64,000 nt of DNA from Ramlibacter tataouinensis TTB310 (GCF_000215705.1 NC_015677.1:1314001-1378000), one strand, 5' to 3'; counted from the first letter of the stretch, positions 42,568 through 52,315 are shown. The notes: generated by a model not told the origin, from the letters alone. Numbers and translations: made by a program.

Positions 42568-43713
42568 TCAAACGCGCAGGCGGTTGGCGCCCATCCGGGC
42601 CCGGTACCACTCGTGGAAGTGCTGCATGCCGTCCTCCATCGGGCTCTGGTAGGGGCCGACCTCGTTGTCGCCGCGCCGCATCAGCGCCTTGCGGCCGGCG
42701 TCCATGCGCAGGGCGATCTCGTCGTCCTCCACGCAGGTCTCCATGTAGGCGGCCTGCTGCGCCAGGGCGAAGTCGCGCTCGAAGGCGGCGATCTCCTCGG
42801 GGTAGTAGAACTCGACCACGTTGAGCGTCTTCTGCGGCGCCACCGGGTGCAGCGTGGACACCGTCAGCACGTGCGGGTACCACTCCACCATGACGTGCGG
42901 GTAGTAGGTCAGCCAGATCGCGCCGTACTTGGGCGGCTCGCCGCCCCGGTAGCGCAGCAGCTGCTCGTGCCAGCGCTCGTACACCGGGCTGCCGGCCTTG
43001 CCCAGTCGGTTGGCCACGCCCACGGTCTGCACCGAGTAGCTGTCCTTGAACTCCCAGCGCAGGTCGTCGCAGGTGACGAAGCTGCCCAGACCGGGGTGGA
43101 ACGGACCGACGTGGTAGTCCTCCAGGTAGACCTCGATGAAGGTCTTCCAGTTGTAGTTGCACTCGTGCAGCTCGACGCGGTCGAGCACCATGCCGGTGAA
43201 ATCCAGGTCGGCCCGCGGGCCCAGGCCGGCCAGGTCGGCCGCCACGTCGCGGCCATTGCGTTCGAAGAGCAGTCCGTTCCACTCCTGCAGCGGGTAGTTG
43301 TGCAGGTTGAGGCAGGGATCCTCGGCGAAGTGCGGCGCGCCCAGCAGCGTGCCGGCCTTGCTGCCGTGGCCGGCGCTGTAGGTCCAGCGGTGCAGCGGGC
43401 ACACGATGTTGCCGCCCGAGGCCGGGTTGCCCAACGTGGAACCGCGGCCGCGCAGGATCACGGCCTGGCGATGGCGGCAGACATTGCTGATGAGCTCAAC
43501 GCCATGCGGCGTGCGCACCAGCGCGCGTCCTTCGCCCTCCTGGGGCAGCGCGTAGTAGTCGCCCACCTCGGGCACGGAAAGCTGGTGCCCCACATAACGG
43601 GGCCCGCGCTGGAAGATGGTCTCCATCTCGCGCGAGAACAGCGCCTCGTCGAAATAGCTGGAAACGGGTAGTTGGCTTGTGGCCTGCTGGAGCTGAAGAC
43701 TTAAATCAGACAT
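42568..43713 (-). CDS. Rieske-type aromatic-ring-hydroxylating oxygenase, alpha subunit family
   Basis: 381 residues from ATG 43713. Rieske [2Fe-2S] ligands C79-x-H81 (NVCRHRQA) and C105-x2-H108 (VCPLHRW) are intact. The catalytic domain has the iron-site region NWKTFIEVYLEDYHVGPFHPG and a C-terminal acidic segment. No beta subunit or reductase gene lies nearby, so the electron donor is encoded elsewhere. Substrate unknown. It is divergent from xseB, a placement I recall as common in Comamonadaceae. Confidence 0.9.
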   Translation of the reverse strand: MSDLSLQLQQATSQLPVSSYFDEALFSREMETIFQRGPRYVGHQLSVPEVGDYYALPQEGEGRALVRTPHGVELISNVCRHRQAVILRGRGSTLGNPASGGNIVCPLHRWTYSAGHGSKAGTLLGAPHFAEDPCLNLHNYPLQEWNGLLFERNGRDVAADLAGLGPRADLDFTGMVLDRVELHECNYNWKTFIEVYLEDYHVGPFHPGLGSFVTCDDLRWEFKDSYSVQTVGVANRLGKAGSPVYERWHEQLLRYRGGEPPKYGAIWLTYYPHVMVEWYPHVLTVSTLHPVAPQKTLNVVEFYYPEEIAAFERDFALAQQAAYMETCVEDDEIALRMDAGRKALMRRGDNEVGPYQSPMEDGMQHFHEWYRARMGANRLRV

Positions 43714-43859
43714 TTCACCTGACCTAGAGACTCCCCCTATGAAGGGGCAGGGACAGCGCTTATCCGGAGATGGGCGCGAGAAGGGGAGCGGGATTGTACC
43801 CCCCGGGTCCCAGCTGGGGGCGTGGGCTCTAGAATCCAGCCTTTGCCCGCAAATGCCCG

Positions 43860-44087
43860 ATGTCCCAGGCCCCGTCCCCACCGCCCGCCACGTATGAGGC
43901 TGCCCTGGAAGAGCTGGAGCAGCTGATCGGCCGGATCGAATCGGGACAGCTGCCGCTGGAGCAGCTGCTGGCGGGCTACGAGCGCGGCGCGCAGCTGCTG
44001 GCGTTCTGCCGCGGCAAGCTCGAGGCGGTGGAGAACCAGATCAAGGTGCTGGACGAAGGCACGCTCAAGCCATGGGCACAGCCATGA
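43860..44087 (+). CDS. xseB: Exodeoxyribonuclease VII small subunit
   Basis: 75 residues, the usual size. Hallmark [20 protein letters not shown], then [26 protein letters not shown]. It binds XseA to form the single-strand-specific nuclease. A TAGAAT -10 candidate at 43830 lies 30 bp upstream. The stop overlaps the ispA start (ATGA), the conserved xseB-ispA-dxs order. Confidence 0.95.
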   Translation: MSQAPSPPPATYEAALEELEQLIGRIESGQLPLEQLLAGYERGAQLLAFCRGKLEAVENQIKVLDEGTLKPWAQP

Positions 44088-45001
44088 GCGGCGCCGCGAG
44101 CGTGGCACCGCAGGGCTTCGAGCTGCGCGGCTGGAGCGAGCAGCGCCTGGCGCTGGTCGAGCAGGCGCTGTCGCGCTGGGTGGTGGCCGACGCGCCGGCC
44201 GGGCTGGGCGATGCCATGCGCTACGCGGTGCTGGACGGCGGCAAGCGGCTGCGCCCGCTGCTGGTGCTGGCCGCGGCCGAGGCCGTGCGGGGCAACGAGG
44301 CGGCGGCGCTGCGCGCCGCCTGCGCCGTCGAGCTGATCCACGCCTATTCGCTGGTACATGACGATATGCCCTGCATGGACAACGACGTGCTGCGCCGGGG
44401 CAAGCCCACGGTGCACGTGAAGTTCGGCCAGGCCCAGGCCCTGCTGGCCGGCGACGCGCTGCAGGCGCTGGCCTTCGAACTGCTGGCGCCCGAGGACGAG
44501 GACGGCGTGTCCGCGACGGTGCAGGCGGCGCTGTGCCGGCTGCTGGCCCGCGCCGCCGGCCACGAGGGCATGGCCGGCGGCCAAGCCATCGACCTGGCCA
44601 GCGTCGGGCAGCAATTGGACGAGCCGCAGCTGCGCGAGATGCACCGCCGCAAGACCGGCGCGCTGCTGCGGGGCAGCGTGATGATGGGCGCAGCCTGCGG
44701 CGACATCGGCACGGCGGCGCGCGCCGCGCTGTCGCGCTACGGCGCGGCCCTCGGCCTGGCCTTCCAGGTGGTGGACGACATCCTGGACGTCACCGCCGAT
44801 TCGGCCACGCTGGGCAAGACCGCGGGCAAGGACGCGGCGCAGGACAAGCCGACCTACGTCTCGCTGCTGGGGCTGGAGCGCTCGCGCGCCCTGGCGGCCG
44901 GGCTGCTGGACGAGGCGCTGGCGGCGCTGGGCGAGAGCGGCCTGCCGGATACGCGCGCTTTACATGCGTTGGCCAAGATGGTGGTCGACCGCGACAACTG
45001 A
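44084..45001 (+). CDS. ispA: Farnesyl diphosphate synthase (polyprenyl synthetase)
   Basis: 305 residues from ATG 44084, coupled to xseB (ATG 44072 is an alternative). Condenses DMAPP/GPP with IPP to give farnesyl diphosphate. First Asp-rich motif DDMPCMD at 93-99, second DDILD at 231-235, plus GGKRLRP and GGQAIDL. The next gene, dxs, makes the first pathway intermediate, so both ends of precursor supply are in one operon. Confidence 0.95.
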   Translation: MSGAASVAPQGFELRGWSEQRLALVEQALSRWVVADAPAGLGDAMRYAVLDGGKRLRPLLVLAAAEAVRGNEAAALRAACAVELIHAYSLVHDDMPCMDNDVLRRGKPTVHVKFGQAQALLAGDALQALAFELLAPEDEDGVSATVQAALCRLLARAAGHEGMAGGQAIDLASVGQQLDEPQLREMHRRKTGALLRGSVMMGAACGDIGTAARAALSRYGAALGLAFQVVDDILDVTADSATLGKTAGKDAAQDKPTYVSLLGLERSRALAAGLLDEALAALGESGLPDTRALHALAKMVVDRDN

Positions 45002-45007
45002 CAACAA

Positions 45008-46894
45008 ATGGCCTCTCTGCTCGAAACCATCCAATCCCCGCAAGACCTGCGCCGCCTGCCGCGCGCCCAGCTGCCGCAGCTGGCCGAGGAGCTGCGCGCC
45101 TTCGTCCTGGACAGCGTCTCGCGCACCGGCGGCCACCTCAGCTCCAACCTGGGCACGGTGGAACTCACCATCGCGCTGCACTACGTGTTCAACACGCCGC
45201 ACGACCGGCTGGTGTGGGACGTGGGCCACCAGACCTACCCGCACAAGATCCTGACGGGACGGCGCGACCGCATGGGCACGCTGCGCCAGCTCGGCGGCCT
45301 GGCCGGCTTCCCGCTGCGCACCGAGAGCGAGTACGACGCCTTCGGCACCGCGCATTCGTCCACCAGCATCTCGGCCGCCCTGGGCATGGCGGTGGCGGCG
45401 CACCGCCAGGGCGAGGACCGCAAGGCGGTGGCCATCATCGGCGACGGCGCGATGAGCGCCGGCATGGCGTTCGAGGCGCTGAACAACGCCGGCGTGGCCG
45501 AGTGCAACCTGCTGGTGATCCTGAACGACAACGACATGTCCATCAGCCCGCCGGTGGGTGCGCTGAACCGCTACCTGGCCCAGCTGATGAGCGGGCAGTT
45601 CTACGCCGCCGCCAAGAGCGTGGGCAAGAACGTGCTCAAGGTCGCGCCGCCGCTGTTCCAGCTGGCCAAGCGCTTCGAGGAGCATGCCAAGGGCATGGTG
45701 GTGCCGGCCACGCTGTTCGAGCAGTTCGGCTTCAACTACATCGGCCCGATCGACGGCCACGACCTCCATTCGCTGATCCCCACGCTGGAGAACCTCAAGC
45801 ACCTCAAGGGCCCGCAGTTCCTGCACGTGGTCACCAAGAAGGGCCAGGGCTACAAGCTGGCCGAGGCCGACCCGGTGGCCTACCACGGCCCGGGCAAGTT
45901 CGACCCCGCGGTGGGCCTGGTCCAGCCGGCGACGCCGCCCAAGACCACCTTCACCCAGGTGTTCGGCCAGTGGCTGTGCGACATGGCCACGCAGGACGCG
46001 CGGCTGGTGGGCATCACGCCGGCCATGCGCGAAGGCTCGGGCCTGGTGGAGTTCGAGAAGCGCTTCCCAGAGCGCTACTTCGACGTGGGCATCGCCGAGC
46101 AGCATGCCGTGACTTTCGCCGCGGGCCTGGCCTGCGAGGGCCTGAAGCCGGTGGTGGCCATCTATTCCACCTTCCTGCAGCGCGCCTACGACCAGCTGAT
46201 CCACGACGTGGCCTTGCAGAAGCTGCCGGTGGTGCTCGCGCTGGACCGCGCCGGCATCGTCGGCGCCGACGGGCCCACGCATGCCGGCGCCTACGACATC
46301 CCCTACCTGCGCTGCATCCCCAACGTGAGCATCGCCTGCCCGGCCGACGAGAACGAATGCCGGGGCCTGCTAAGCGCCGCCTTCGCGCAGGACCATCCGG
46401 TGGCCGTGCGCTACCCGCGCGGCGCCGGCGTCGGCGCCGCGGTGGATGCCGGGCTGGCGCCGCTGCCGTTCGGGCGCGGCGAGCTGCGGCGCCAGGGCCA
46501 GCGCGTCGCCATCCTGGCCTTCGGCACGCTGCTCCACCCGGCGCTCAGGGCGGCCGAGCGGCTGAACGCCACCGTGGTCAACATGCGCTGGGCCAAGCCG
46601 CTGGACCAGGCCCTGCTGCTGGAGGTGGCCGCCCGCCACGAGGCGCTGGTGACGGTGGAGGAGGGCGCCGTGATGGGCGGCGCCGGCAGCGCGGTGGCCG
46701 AGGCGCTGGCCGCCGCCGGCGTGGCCAAGCCGCTGCTGCAGCTGGGCCTGCGCGACGAGTTCATCCCGCACGGCGACCCGGCGCGGCTGCTGGCCCTGCA
46801 GGGCCTGGACGACGCCGGCATCGAGCGCTCGATCTGCGAGCGTTTCGCCGGCCTGGCCCTGCGCGAGCCGCCCGAACTCAAGGTCGTGCGCTGA
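45008..46894 (+). CDS. dxs: 1-deoxy-D-xylulose-5-phosphate synthase
   Basis: 628 residues. Thiamine-diphosphate enzyme joining pyruvate and glyceraldehyde 3-phosphate at the start of the MEP pathway. Features: GGHLSSNLG with H43, [20 protein letters not shown]/Mg motif GDGAMSAG (145-152), and the transketolase-like [30 protein letters not shown]. Starts 6 bp after ispA. A hairpin follows the stop (GTTTTTTCCC near 46896 with GGGAAAAC to 46922). Confidence 0.96.
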   Translation: MASLLETIQSPQDLRRLPRAQLPQLAEELRAFVLDSVSRTGGHLSSNLGTVELTIALHYVFNTPHDRLVWDVGHQTYPHKILTGRRDRMGTLRQLGGLAGFPLRTESEYDAFGTAHSSTSISAALGMAVAAHRQGEDRKAVAIIGDGAMSAGMAFEALNNAGVAECNLLVILNDNDMSISPPVGALNRYLAQLMSGQFYAAAKSVGKNVLKVAPPLFQLAKRFEEHAKGMVVPATLFEQFGFNYIGPIDGHDLHSLIPTLENLKHLKGPQFLHVVTKKGQGYKLAEADPVAYHGPGKFDPAVGLVQPATPPKTTFTQVFGQWLCDMATQDARLVGITPAMREGSGLVEFEKRFPERYFDVGIAEQHAVTFAAGLACEGLKPVVAIYSTFLQRAYDQLIHDVALQKLPVVLALDRAGIVGADGPTHAGAYDIPYLRCIPNVSIACPADENECRGLLSAAFAQDHPVAVRYPRGAGVGAAVDAGLAPLPFGRGELRRQGQRVAILAFGTLLHPALRAAERLNATVVNMRWAKPLDQALLLEVAARHEALVTVEEGAVMGGAGSAVAEALAAAGVAKPLLQLGLRDEFIPHGDPARLLALQGLDDAGIERSICERFAGLALREPPELKVVR

Positions 46895-46949
46895 CGTTTT
46901 TTCCCCTCGCTCAAGGGAAAACCCCTGAGTACCAAAGTCCTGCCGTTCC

Positions 46950-47060
46950 TAGAATGACCACGGTCGAGACAGCCGAAAGTTGTCTCGCCACCTTGAGGGG
47001 AACCGGGTCGCGCCGCGTGCGGCCGGGTCTTGAAACCGCGCTTCGGCGCGGTTTTTTTAT
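46950..47060 (+). ncRNA. Candidate small RNA or leader with intrinsic terminator upstream of the TRAP gene
   Basis: After TAGAAT at 46950 there is a hairpin GAGACA...TGTCTC (46966-46986), a GC-rich segment with complementary CGCGCCGCG-like blocks, and a strong terminator (stem ACCGCGC/GCGCGGT, UUCG loop, seven Ts) ending at 47058, 48 bp before the TRAP binding-protein start. The arrangement suits either a free-standing sRNA or a leader that attenuates the transport gene. Inferred from structure only. Confidence 0.35.
47033..47058 (+). terminator. Intrinsic terminator with UUCG tetraloop
   Basis: Stem ACCGCGC (47035-47041) and GCGCGGT (47046-47052) around TTCG, extended by A-T pairs, then a T run to 47058. 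It lies between dxs and the first TRAP binding protein. Confidence 0.85.
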
Positions 47061-47105
47061 GGCCGCGCCATCATCTCGCGGTTTTTGACCATCAGGAGAA
47101 TCGCG

Positions 47106-48185
47106 ATGGACCGTCGCTCCCTCATCCGGCGGGCCGGCATCGCCGGCGTGCTGGCCGCCGGCGCGGCCCCGGCCGTCCATGCGCAGGCCGCGCTGCGCTG
47201 GCGCCTGGCCTCCAGCTTCCCCCGGTCGCTGGACACCATCTACGGCGCGGCGGAGGTGTTCTCGCGCAAGGTGCGCGCGCTGTCGGGCGGCCGGTTCGAG
47301 GTTTCGGTGCATGCGGCAGGCGAGCTGATGCCGGCCTTCGACGTGGTCGACGGCGTGCAGAACGGCGCCGTGGAGGCGGCGCACACCGCGCCCTACTACT
47401 TCTTCGGCAAGGACGAGACCTTCGCCATCGGCGGCGCCATCCCGTTCGGCCTGAACAGCCGCCAGATGAGCGCCTGGACCTACGAGGGCAACGGCCTGAG
47501 GCTGATGCGCGAGTTCTACGCCCGCTACCAGATGGTCAGCTTCCCCTGCGGCAACACCGGCGCCCAGATGGGCGGCTGGATGCGCCGGGAGATCAGGAGC
47601 GCGCGCGACCTCCAGGGCCTGAAGTTCCGCATCGGCGGCTTCGCCGGCAAGGTGCTCGAGCGCATGGGCGGCGTGCCGCAGAACATCCCGGGCGGCGAGA
47701 TCTACCAGGCGCTGGAGAAGGGCACCATCGACGCGGCCGAGTGGATCGGCCCCTACGACGACCAGAAGCTGGGTTTCAACAAGGTCGCGCCGTTCTATTA
47801 CTACCCCGGCTGGTGGGAGGGCGGCCTGCAGCTGGACCTGTACGTCAACCAGAAGGCCTACGACGCGCTGGGCGCCGAGCAGAAGGCCATCGTGGAGGCG
47901 GCCAGCGCCTACGCCCACGTCGAGACCCAGGCCAAGTACGACGTGAAGAACCCGCAGGCGCTCAAGCAGCTGGTGGGCGCGGGCGCCCGGCTGCGCCCCT
48001 TCCCGGCCGACCTGATGACCGAGGCCTTCAAGCAGTCCATGGCGCTGTACGACGAGCTGTCGCGCAAGAACCCGAACTGGCGCAAGGTCTACGCCGACTA
48101 CGCCAGGTTCCGCTCGGACCAGAACCTGTGGTTCCGCTTCACCGAGGCGACCTTCGACCGCTTCATGCAGTCGCAGAGGCTCTAG
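47106..48185 (+). CDS. TRAP transporter substrate-binding protein DctP (1), TakP-like
   Basis: 359 residues from ATG 47106 behind AGGAGA. The N-terminus DRRSLIRRAGIAGVLAAGA looks like a Tat signal, cleaved near HAQA. DctP features: VHAAGELMPAFDVVDGVQNG, HTAPYYFFGKD, GFAGKVLERMGGVPQNIPGGE, and FYYYPGWWEGG, which I associate with the 2-oxo-acid binding (TakP) group. It is a close paralogue of the gene at 48550. Membrane partners are at 54551-56936. The TAG stop lies in the target duplication of the adjacent MITE. Confidence 0.92.
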   Translation: MDRRSLIRRAGIAGVLAAGAAPAVHAQAALRWRLASSFPRSLDTIYGAAEVFSRKVRALSGGRFEVSVHAAGELMPAFDVVDGVQNGAVEAAHTAPYYFFGKDETFAIGGAIPFGLNSRQMSAWTYEGNGLRLMREFYARYQMVSFPCGNTGAQMGGWMRREIRSARDLQGLKFRIGGFAGKVLERMGGVPQNIPGGEIYQALEKGTIDAAEWIGPYDDQKLGFNKVAPFYYYPGWWEGGLQLDLYVNQKAYDALGAEQKAIVEAASAYAHVETQAKYDVKNPQALKQLVGAGARLRPFPADLMTEAFKQSMALYDELSRKNPNWRKVYADYARFRSDQNLWFRFTEATFDRFMQSQRL

Positions 48186-48457
48186 GGAAGCTCTGAACAA
48201 GTCGCGCCGTGCGCGACGGGACTTTTCCGGGATGAGCCGCAAGGCGCCGGACCCAAGGCAAGCCTGGACGGCTTGCCTGGTCCGGCAACGCCGCGGATCG
48301 CCCGGAAAAGCCCGTCCCCGGAGGGTCTCGGCCCAAAACCGGCGTCTTGCCCACCAAGTTTCTTGCCCGTGCGTGCAGCACGGGCTGCGAAACGTTGGCG
48401 GCCAATCCATCCGGTTTTGGGCTCGAGCGCGCACGGCGGGACTTGTTCAGAGCTTCC
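48186..48457. mobile_element. 272-bp IS5-type MITE with CTAG target duplication
   Basis: Perfect 18-bp terminal inverted repeats GGAAGCTCTGAACAAGTC (48186-48203) and their complement (48440-48457), extending to about 30 bp with one mismatch. Both ends are flanked by CTAG (48182-48185 and 48458-48461), matching the YTAR target of the IS5 group. No transposase is encoded. The inside is full of inverted repeats, including GGCAAGCC/GGCTTGCC and GGACTTTTCCGGG with a matching CCCGGAAAAG. It sits between two TRAP genes. Confidence 0.85.
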
Positions 48458-48549
48458 CTAGGTGAAAACACGGCCTTCCCTGCCCAGCTGTAGGGGCGGG
48501 GCCCGGCTATGATCGCCCGGCTTTCCCAAAACGACAGGAGTACTCTTCC

Positions 48550-49632
48550 ATGGATCGCCGTTCCCTCATCAAGAACGCGGGCATCGCCGGCGTCCTCGCG
48601 GCCGGTGCCGCGCCCGCGGTGCATGCCCAGGCCGCCGTCCGCTGGCGCCTGGCCTCCAGCTTCCCCAAGTCGCTGGACACCATCTTCGGCAGCGCCGACA
48701 CCTTCTCGCGCACGGTGCGCGCGCTGTCCGGCGGCAGGTTCGAGGTCTCGGTGCACGCCGCCGGCGAGCTGATGCCGGCCTTCGGCGTGGTCGACGCCAT
48801 CCAGAACGGCACCATCGAGATGGCGCAGACCGCGCCCTACTACTTCACCGGCAAGGACTCCATCTTCGCCTTCGGCTGCGCCGTGCCCTTCGGCCTGACG
48901 GCCCGGCAGATGGACGCCTGGATGGAGCACGGCAACGGCCGCAAGCTGATGGACGCGTTCTACGCCAAGTACAACATGCGCAGCTTCAGCGCGGGCAACA
49001 CCGGCACCCAGATGGGCGGCTGGTACCGCAAGGAGATCAAGGGCCCGGCCGACCTCAAGGGCCTGAAGATGCGCCTGGGCGGCGGCCTGTTCGGCGAGGC
49101 CATGGCCAAGCTGGGCGTGGTGGCGCAGAACATGCCCGCCGGCGAGGTGTACCAGGCGCTGGAAAAGGGCACGCTGGACGCCACCGAGTTCGTCGGCCCC
49201 TACGACGACGAGAAGCTGGGCTTCAACAAGGTGGCCCCGTTCTACTACTACCCCGGCTGGTGGGAAGGCGGCGCCGAGCTGGAGTTCTTCGTCAACAACA
49301 AGGCCTACGAGGCCCTGTCGGCCGAGAACAAGGCCATCGTCGACGCCGCCACCCAGGTGGCCGCGCGTGACATGACGGCCAAGTACGACGCCATGAACCC
49401 GCTGGCGCTCAAGCGCCTGGTCGCCAACAAGACGCAGCTCAAGCCGTTCTCCAAGGAACTCATGGACGCCGGCTACAAGGCCTCGATGGAGGTGTTCGCC
49501 GAGCACGAGGCCAAGTCGCCCGAGTTCAAGAAGATCCACCAGGACATGCGCGCCTTCCAGCGCGACCAGCTGCTGTGGGAGCGCTTCTCCGAGTACCGCT
49601 TCGACAGCTACATGAGCAGCGTCAAGCTGTAA
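48550..49632 (+). CDS. TRAP transporter substrate-binding protein DctP (2), TakP-like
   Basis: 360 residues from ATG 48550 behind CAGGAGT. Tat-type N-terminus DRRSLIKNAGIAG. Nearly colinear with the protein at 47106: HAAGELMPAFGVVDAIQNG, TAPYYFTGKD, AGNTGTQMGGWYRKEI, GPYDDEKLGFNKVAPFYYYP. The ligand-contact loops differ slightly (GKDSIFAFG vs GKDETFAIG), so the two may bind different oxo or hydroxy acids. Followed by a terminator. Confidence 0.93.
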   Translation: MDRRSLIKNAGIAGVLAAGAAPAVHAQAAVRWRLASSFPKSLDTIFGSADTFSRTVRALSGGRFEVSVHAAGELMPAFGVVDAIQNGTIEMAQTAPYYFTGKDSIFAFGCAVPFGLTARQMDAWMEHGNGRKLMDAFYAKYNMRSFSAGNTGTQMGGWYRKEIKGPADLKGLKMRLGGGLFGEAMAKLGVVAQNMPAGEVYQALEKGTLDATEFVGPYDDEKLGFNKVAPFYYYPGWWEGGAELEFFVNNKAYEALSAENKAIVDAATQVAARDMTAKYDAMNPLALKRLVANKTQLKPFSKELMDAGYKASMEVFAEHEAKSPEFKKIHQDMRAFQRDQLLWERFSEYRFDSYMSSVKL

Positions 49633-49655
49633 GCCGGCGGCGCGCCGGTCGAGCC

Positions 49656-49678
49656 AGGGCCCCCGTGGGGCCCTTTTT
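49656..49678 (+). terminator. Intrinsic terminator after the second TRAP binding protein
   Basis: Perfect 8-bp stem AGGGCCCC (49656-49663) and GGGGCCCT (49667-49674) around a CGT loop, followed by a T run, about 24 bp after the stop codon. Confidence 0.85.
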
Positions 49679-49702
49679 CATGGGCGATACAATCCGCCGC
49701 TC

Positions 49703-50059
49703 ATGCGCGCACGCCTGATCGCCGGCCTGGTCGTCCTGTCCTTCCTGTGGGCGGGCATCTTCGGGCACGAGCGTCCCGTGCTCCAGGCCGAACCCGCCAT
49801 CGCCACCTTCGCGGCCGTTGCCGATGCTGGGCCGGCCGAACAGCTGCAGGGCTCGGTCGAGGACCACCACCTGGACGACCGTCCGGCGCAGCAGGCCGAC
49901 GTGTCCGGCGACCTGCCCGATGCGTCGCACCAGCGATGGCTGCGCCGCGCGCCGCCGGCCGGTACGGGTGGCCCTGCGGCTTTCCAGGTGCGCCAGCGCC
50001 GCTCCCCCGACCTCGACGGACTCCGGCGCCCGCCTCGCGTCCGGACGGCGCTCACCTGA
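49703..50059 (+). CDS. Small hypothetical protein with N-terminal hydrophobic segment
   Basis: 118 residues. The N-terminus (LIAGLVVLSFLWAGIFG) may be a signal or anchor; the rest is hydrophilic with many R, P, D and Q residues. TACAAT at 49688-49693 lies 9 nt before the ATG, so the message would be nearly leaderless. No family recognised; moderately likely to be real because it has its own promoter and lies between a terminator and uppP. Confidence 0.5.
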   Translation: MRARLIAGLVVLSFLWAGIFGHERPVLQAEPAIATFAAVADAGPAEQLQGSVEDHHLDDRPAQQADVSGDLPDASHQRWLRRAPPAGTGGPAAFQVRQRRSPDLDGLRRPPRVRTALT

Positions 50060-50130
50060 GCCGTCCAGCCGGCACGCCGGCTGCCTGACCTTTCCCCGTC
50101 TCCCTGCGCCCCGACGGGCGCCGATGAACC

Positions 50131-50958
50131 ATGACCTGGATCGAAGCGGTGGTCCTGGGCGCGCTGCAAGGCCTCACCGAATTCCTGCCGATCTCCTCCA
50201 GTGCGCACCTGCGCATCGTCGGGCCCTTGCTGCCGTCCGGCTCCGACCCCGGCGCCGCTTTCACGGCCATCGTGCAGATCGGCAGCGAGGCCGCGGTGCT
50301 GCTGTACTTCCGGCATGACCTGCTGCGCATCGCCCGGGCCTGGGCGACGTCGCTGCGCGGCGGCGCCGACCATGACCGTGATGCGGCCCGCCTCGGCTGG
50401 CTGATCCTGGTTGGCACGCTGCCGATCGGAGTCGCCGGCCTTGCACTGCGCGACGCCATTGAAGGCGCCATGCGGCACCTGCTCCTGACGGCCGCCACCC
50501 TCATCCTGTTCGGCCTGCTGCTGGGCCTGGCCGACCGTCTGGGCCGCAAGTCGCTCACCTTGCAGGAACTGCGCTGGCGGCATGGGCTGGTGTTCGGCCT
50601 GGCCCAGGCGCTGGCCCTGGTGCCGGGCGTGTCGCGCTCGGGCGGCACCATCACCGCCGGGCTGCTGATGGGCTTCACGCGCGAGACGGCGGCCCGCTAC
50701 TCCTTCCTGCTGGCCGTGCCCGCCGTGCTCGCCTCGGGCCTGTTCCAGCTGCTGCGCCATGGGACCGATGCCACGGCGGTGCCGCCCGGGCCCACGGCCC
50801 TGGCCGCGCTGGTCGCGTTCGGCGTCGGCTACGCCGTCATCGTCGGCTTCCTGCGCGTCGTGGCTGCCCGCAGCTTCATGCCCTTTGTCGTCTACCGCGT
50901 GCTGCTCGGGCTGCTGCTGGTCGTCCTGCTGGGCACCGGCCGGCTCCACCCGCTGTAG
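50131..50958 (+). CDS. uppP: Undecaprenyl-diphosphatase
   Basis: 275 residues, about eight membrane helices. BacA-type signatures: QGLTEFLPISSSAHLR (residues 13-28) and PGVSRSG (165-171, R169). It recycles undecaprenyl diphosphate to the monophosphate carrier for peptidoglycan and other wall polymers, and gives intrinsic tolerance to bacitracin in relatives. Single gene, 71 bp downstream of the small hypothetical gene. Confidence 0.95.
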   Translation: MTWIEAVVLGALQGLTEFLPISSSAHLRIVGPLLPSGSDPGAAFTAIVQIGSEAAVLLYFRHDLLRIARAWATSLRGGADHDRDAARLGWLILVGTLPIGVAGLALRDAIEGAMRHLLLTAATLILFGLLLGLADRLGRKSLTLQELRWRHGLVFGLAQALALVPGVSRSGGTITAGLLMGFTRETAARYSFLLAVPAVLASGLFQLLRHGTDATAVPPGPTALAALVAFGVGYAVIVGFLRVVAARSFMPFVVYRVLLGLLLVVLLGTGRLHPL

Positions 50959-50987
50959 GCGCCTGTCGCCGCACACCTCTTCTTCCC

Positions 50988-52301
50988 ATGGAAATACTCG
51001 TACTCATAGGACTCATCCTTCTCAACGGCGCCTTCGCCATGTCGGAGATCGCCCTGGTCACGGCGCGCAAGGCGCGCCTGCAGCGCCTGGCGGACGAGGG
51101 CGACAGCGCCGCCGTCGCGGCAATGAAGCTGGGCGAGGACCCGACCCGCTTCCTGTCGACCATCCAGATCGGCATCACCTCCATCGGCGTGCTCAACGGC
51201 ATCGTCGGCGAGGCCGCGCTGGCCGCGCCGCTGGCGCAGTGGCTGCAGTCCCTCGCGGTGCCGGCGCCCTACAGCAGCTACGGCGCCACCGGCCTGGTGG
51301 TGCTCACCATCACCTACTTCTCCATCGTGGTCGGCGAACTGGTGCCCAAGCGCCTCGGGCAGACGCATCCGGAAGCCCTGGCGCGCCTGGTGGCGCGGCC
51401 CATCAACTGGCTGGCGCTGGCGACCCAGCCGTTCGTGCGCCTGCTGTCGATCTCGACGCGGGGCCTGCTGCGCCTGCTGGGCGCCCGCGAGAACCAGGCC
51501 GCGGCGGTCACCGAGGAGGAGATCCATGCCGTGCTGGCCGAGGGCACGACCGCGGGCGTCATCGAGTCGAACGAGCATGCCATGGTGCGCAACCTGTTCC
51601 GGCTGGACGACCGCCAGATCGGCTCGCTGATGGTGCCGCGCGCCGACGTCTTGTTCCTGGAGGTGGACGGTCCGTTCGAGCGGCACCTGGAGCGCATCGA
51701 GCAGTCCGACCACACGCGGTTTCCGGTCGTCAAGGGCGGTCCGGACCAGGTGCTGGGCGTGGTGAACGCCCGCCAGTGGTTTTCGCGCGCGCTGCGCCAG
51801 GGCGAGCGCGAGCTGTCGGCGCAGCCGCTGGAGCCGGCGCTGTACGTGCCCGAGACGGTGACCGGCCTGGAACTGCTGGACAACTTCAGGCAGTCGGACC
51901 TGCACATGGCTTTTGTCATCGACGAGTACGGCGAGGTGCAGGGCATCGTCACCTTGCAGGACCTGGTGGAGGCGATCACCGGGGAGTTCCAGCCGCGCAA
52001 CCCCGAGACCTCCTGGGCGGTGCAGCGCGACGACGGCTCCTGGCTGCTGGATGGCCATATCCCGGTGCCCGAGCTCAAGGACCGTCTTCTGCTGGGCAAG
52101 GTGCCGGAGGAGGAGCGGGGGCGTTACCAGACGCTCAGTGGCATGCTGATGCTGCTGATGGGCCGCCTGCCGCGCGTGGCCGACCATGCGGAATGGGAAG
52201 GCTGGCGCTTCGAGGTGGTCGACATGGATGGCAAGTCCATCGACAAGGTGCTGGCGCTGCGGTTGCCGGAAGCGCCCGTCGCCGCGGCCGGCGACTCGTG
52301 A
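50988..52301 (+). CDS. CNNM/CorC-type hemolysin-family protein (DUF21-CBS-CorC_HlyC)
   Basis: 437 residues. An N-terminal DUF21 membrane domain (ILIGLILLNGAFAMSEIALVTARK, LVVLTITYFSIVVGELVPKR), two CBS units (LMVPRADVLFLEVDGPFE, DHTRFPVVKGGPDQVLG, MAFVIDEYGEVQGIVTLQD) and a C-terminal CorC_HlyC domain (LSGMLMLLMGRLP, GWRFEVVDMDGKSIDKV). The family is linked to Mg2+ or other divalent metal export; hemolysin is a historical name. It overlaps no gene but is followed closely by a lipoprotein gene. Confidence 0.92.
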   Translation: MEILVLIGLILLNGAFAMSEIALVTARKARLQRLADEGDSAAVAAMKLGEDPTRFLSTIQIGITSIGVLNGIVGEAALAAPLAQWLQSLAVPAPYSSYGATGLVVLTITYFSIVVGELVPKRLGQTHPEALARLVARPINWLALATQPFVRLLSISTRGLLRLLGARENQAAAVTEEEIHAVLAEGTTAGVIESNEHAMVRNLFRLDDRQIGSLMVPRADVLFLEVDGPFERHLERIEQSDHTRFPVVKGGPDQVLGVVNARQWFSRALRQGERELSAQPLEPALYVPETVTGLELLDNFRQSDLHMAFVIDEYGEVQGIVTLQDLVEAITGEFQPRNPETSWAVQRDDGSWLLDGHIPVPELKDRLLLGKVPEEERGRYQTLSGMLMLLMGRLPRVADHAEWEGWRFEVVDMDGKSIDKVLALRLPEAPVAAAGDS

Positions 52302-52315
52302 TCGAGGCGGCGCGG

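Noticed and set aside
46911..48434. Riboswitch or long antisense gene opposite the first TRAP gene
   Set aside because: The antisense frame is a GC-bias shadow and no conserved aptamer pattern was recognised in the leader.
48186..48457. Protein-coding genes across the MITE on either strand
   Set aside because: Open frames run through it but consist of the inverted repeats themselves, with no ribosome site and no family; the element explains them.
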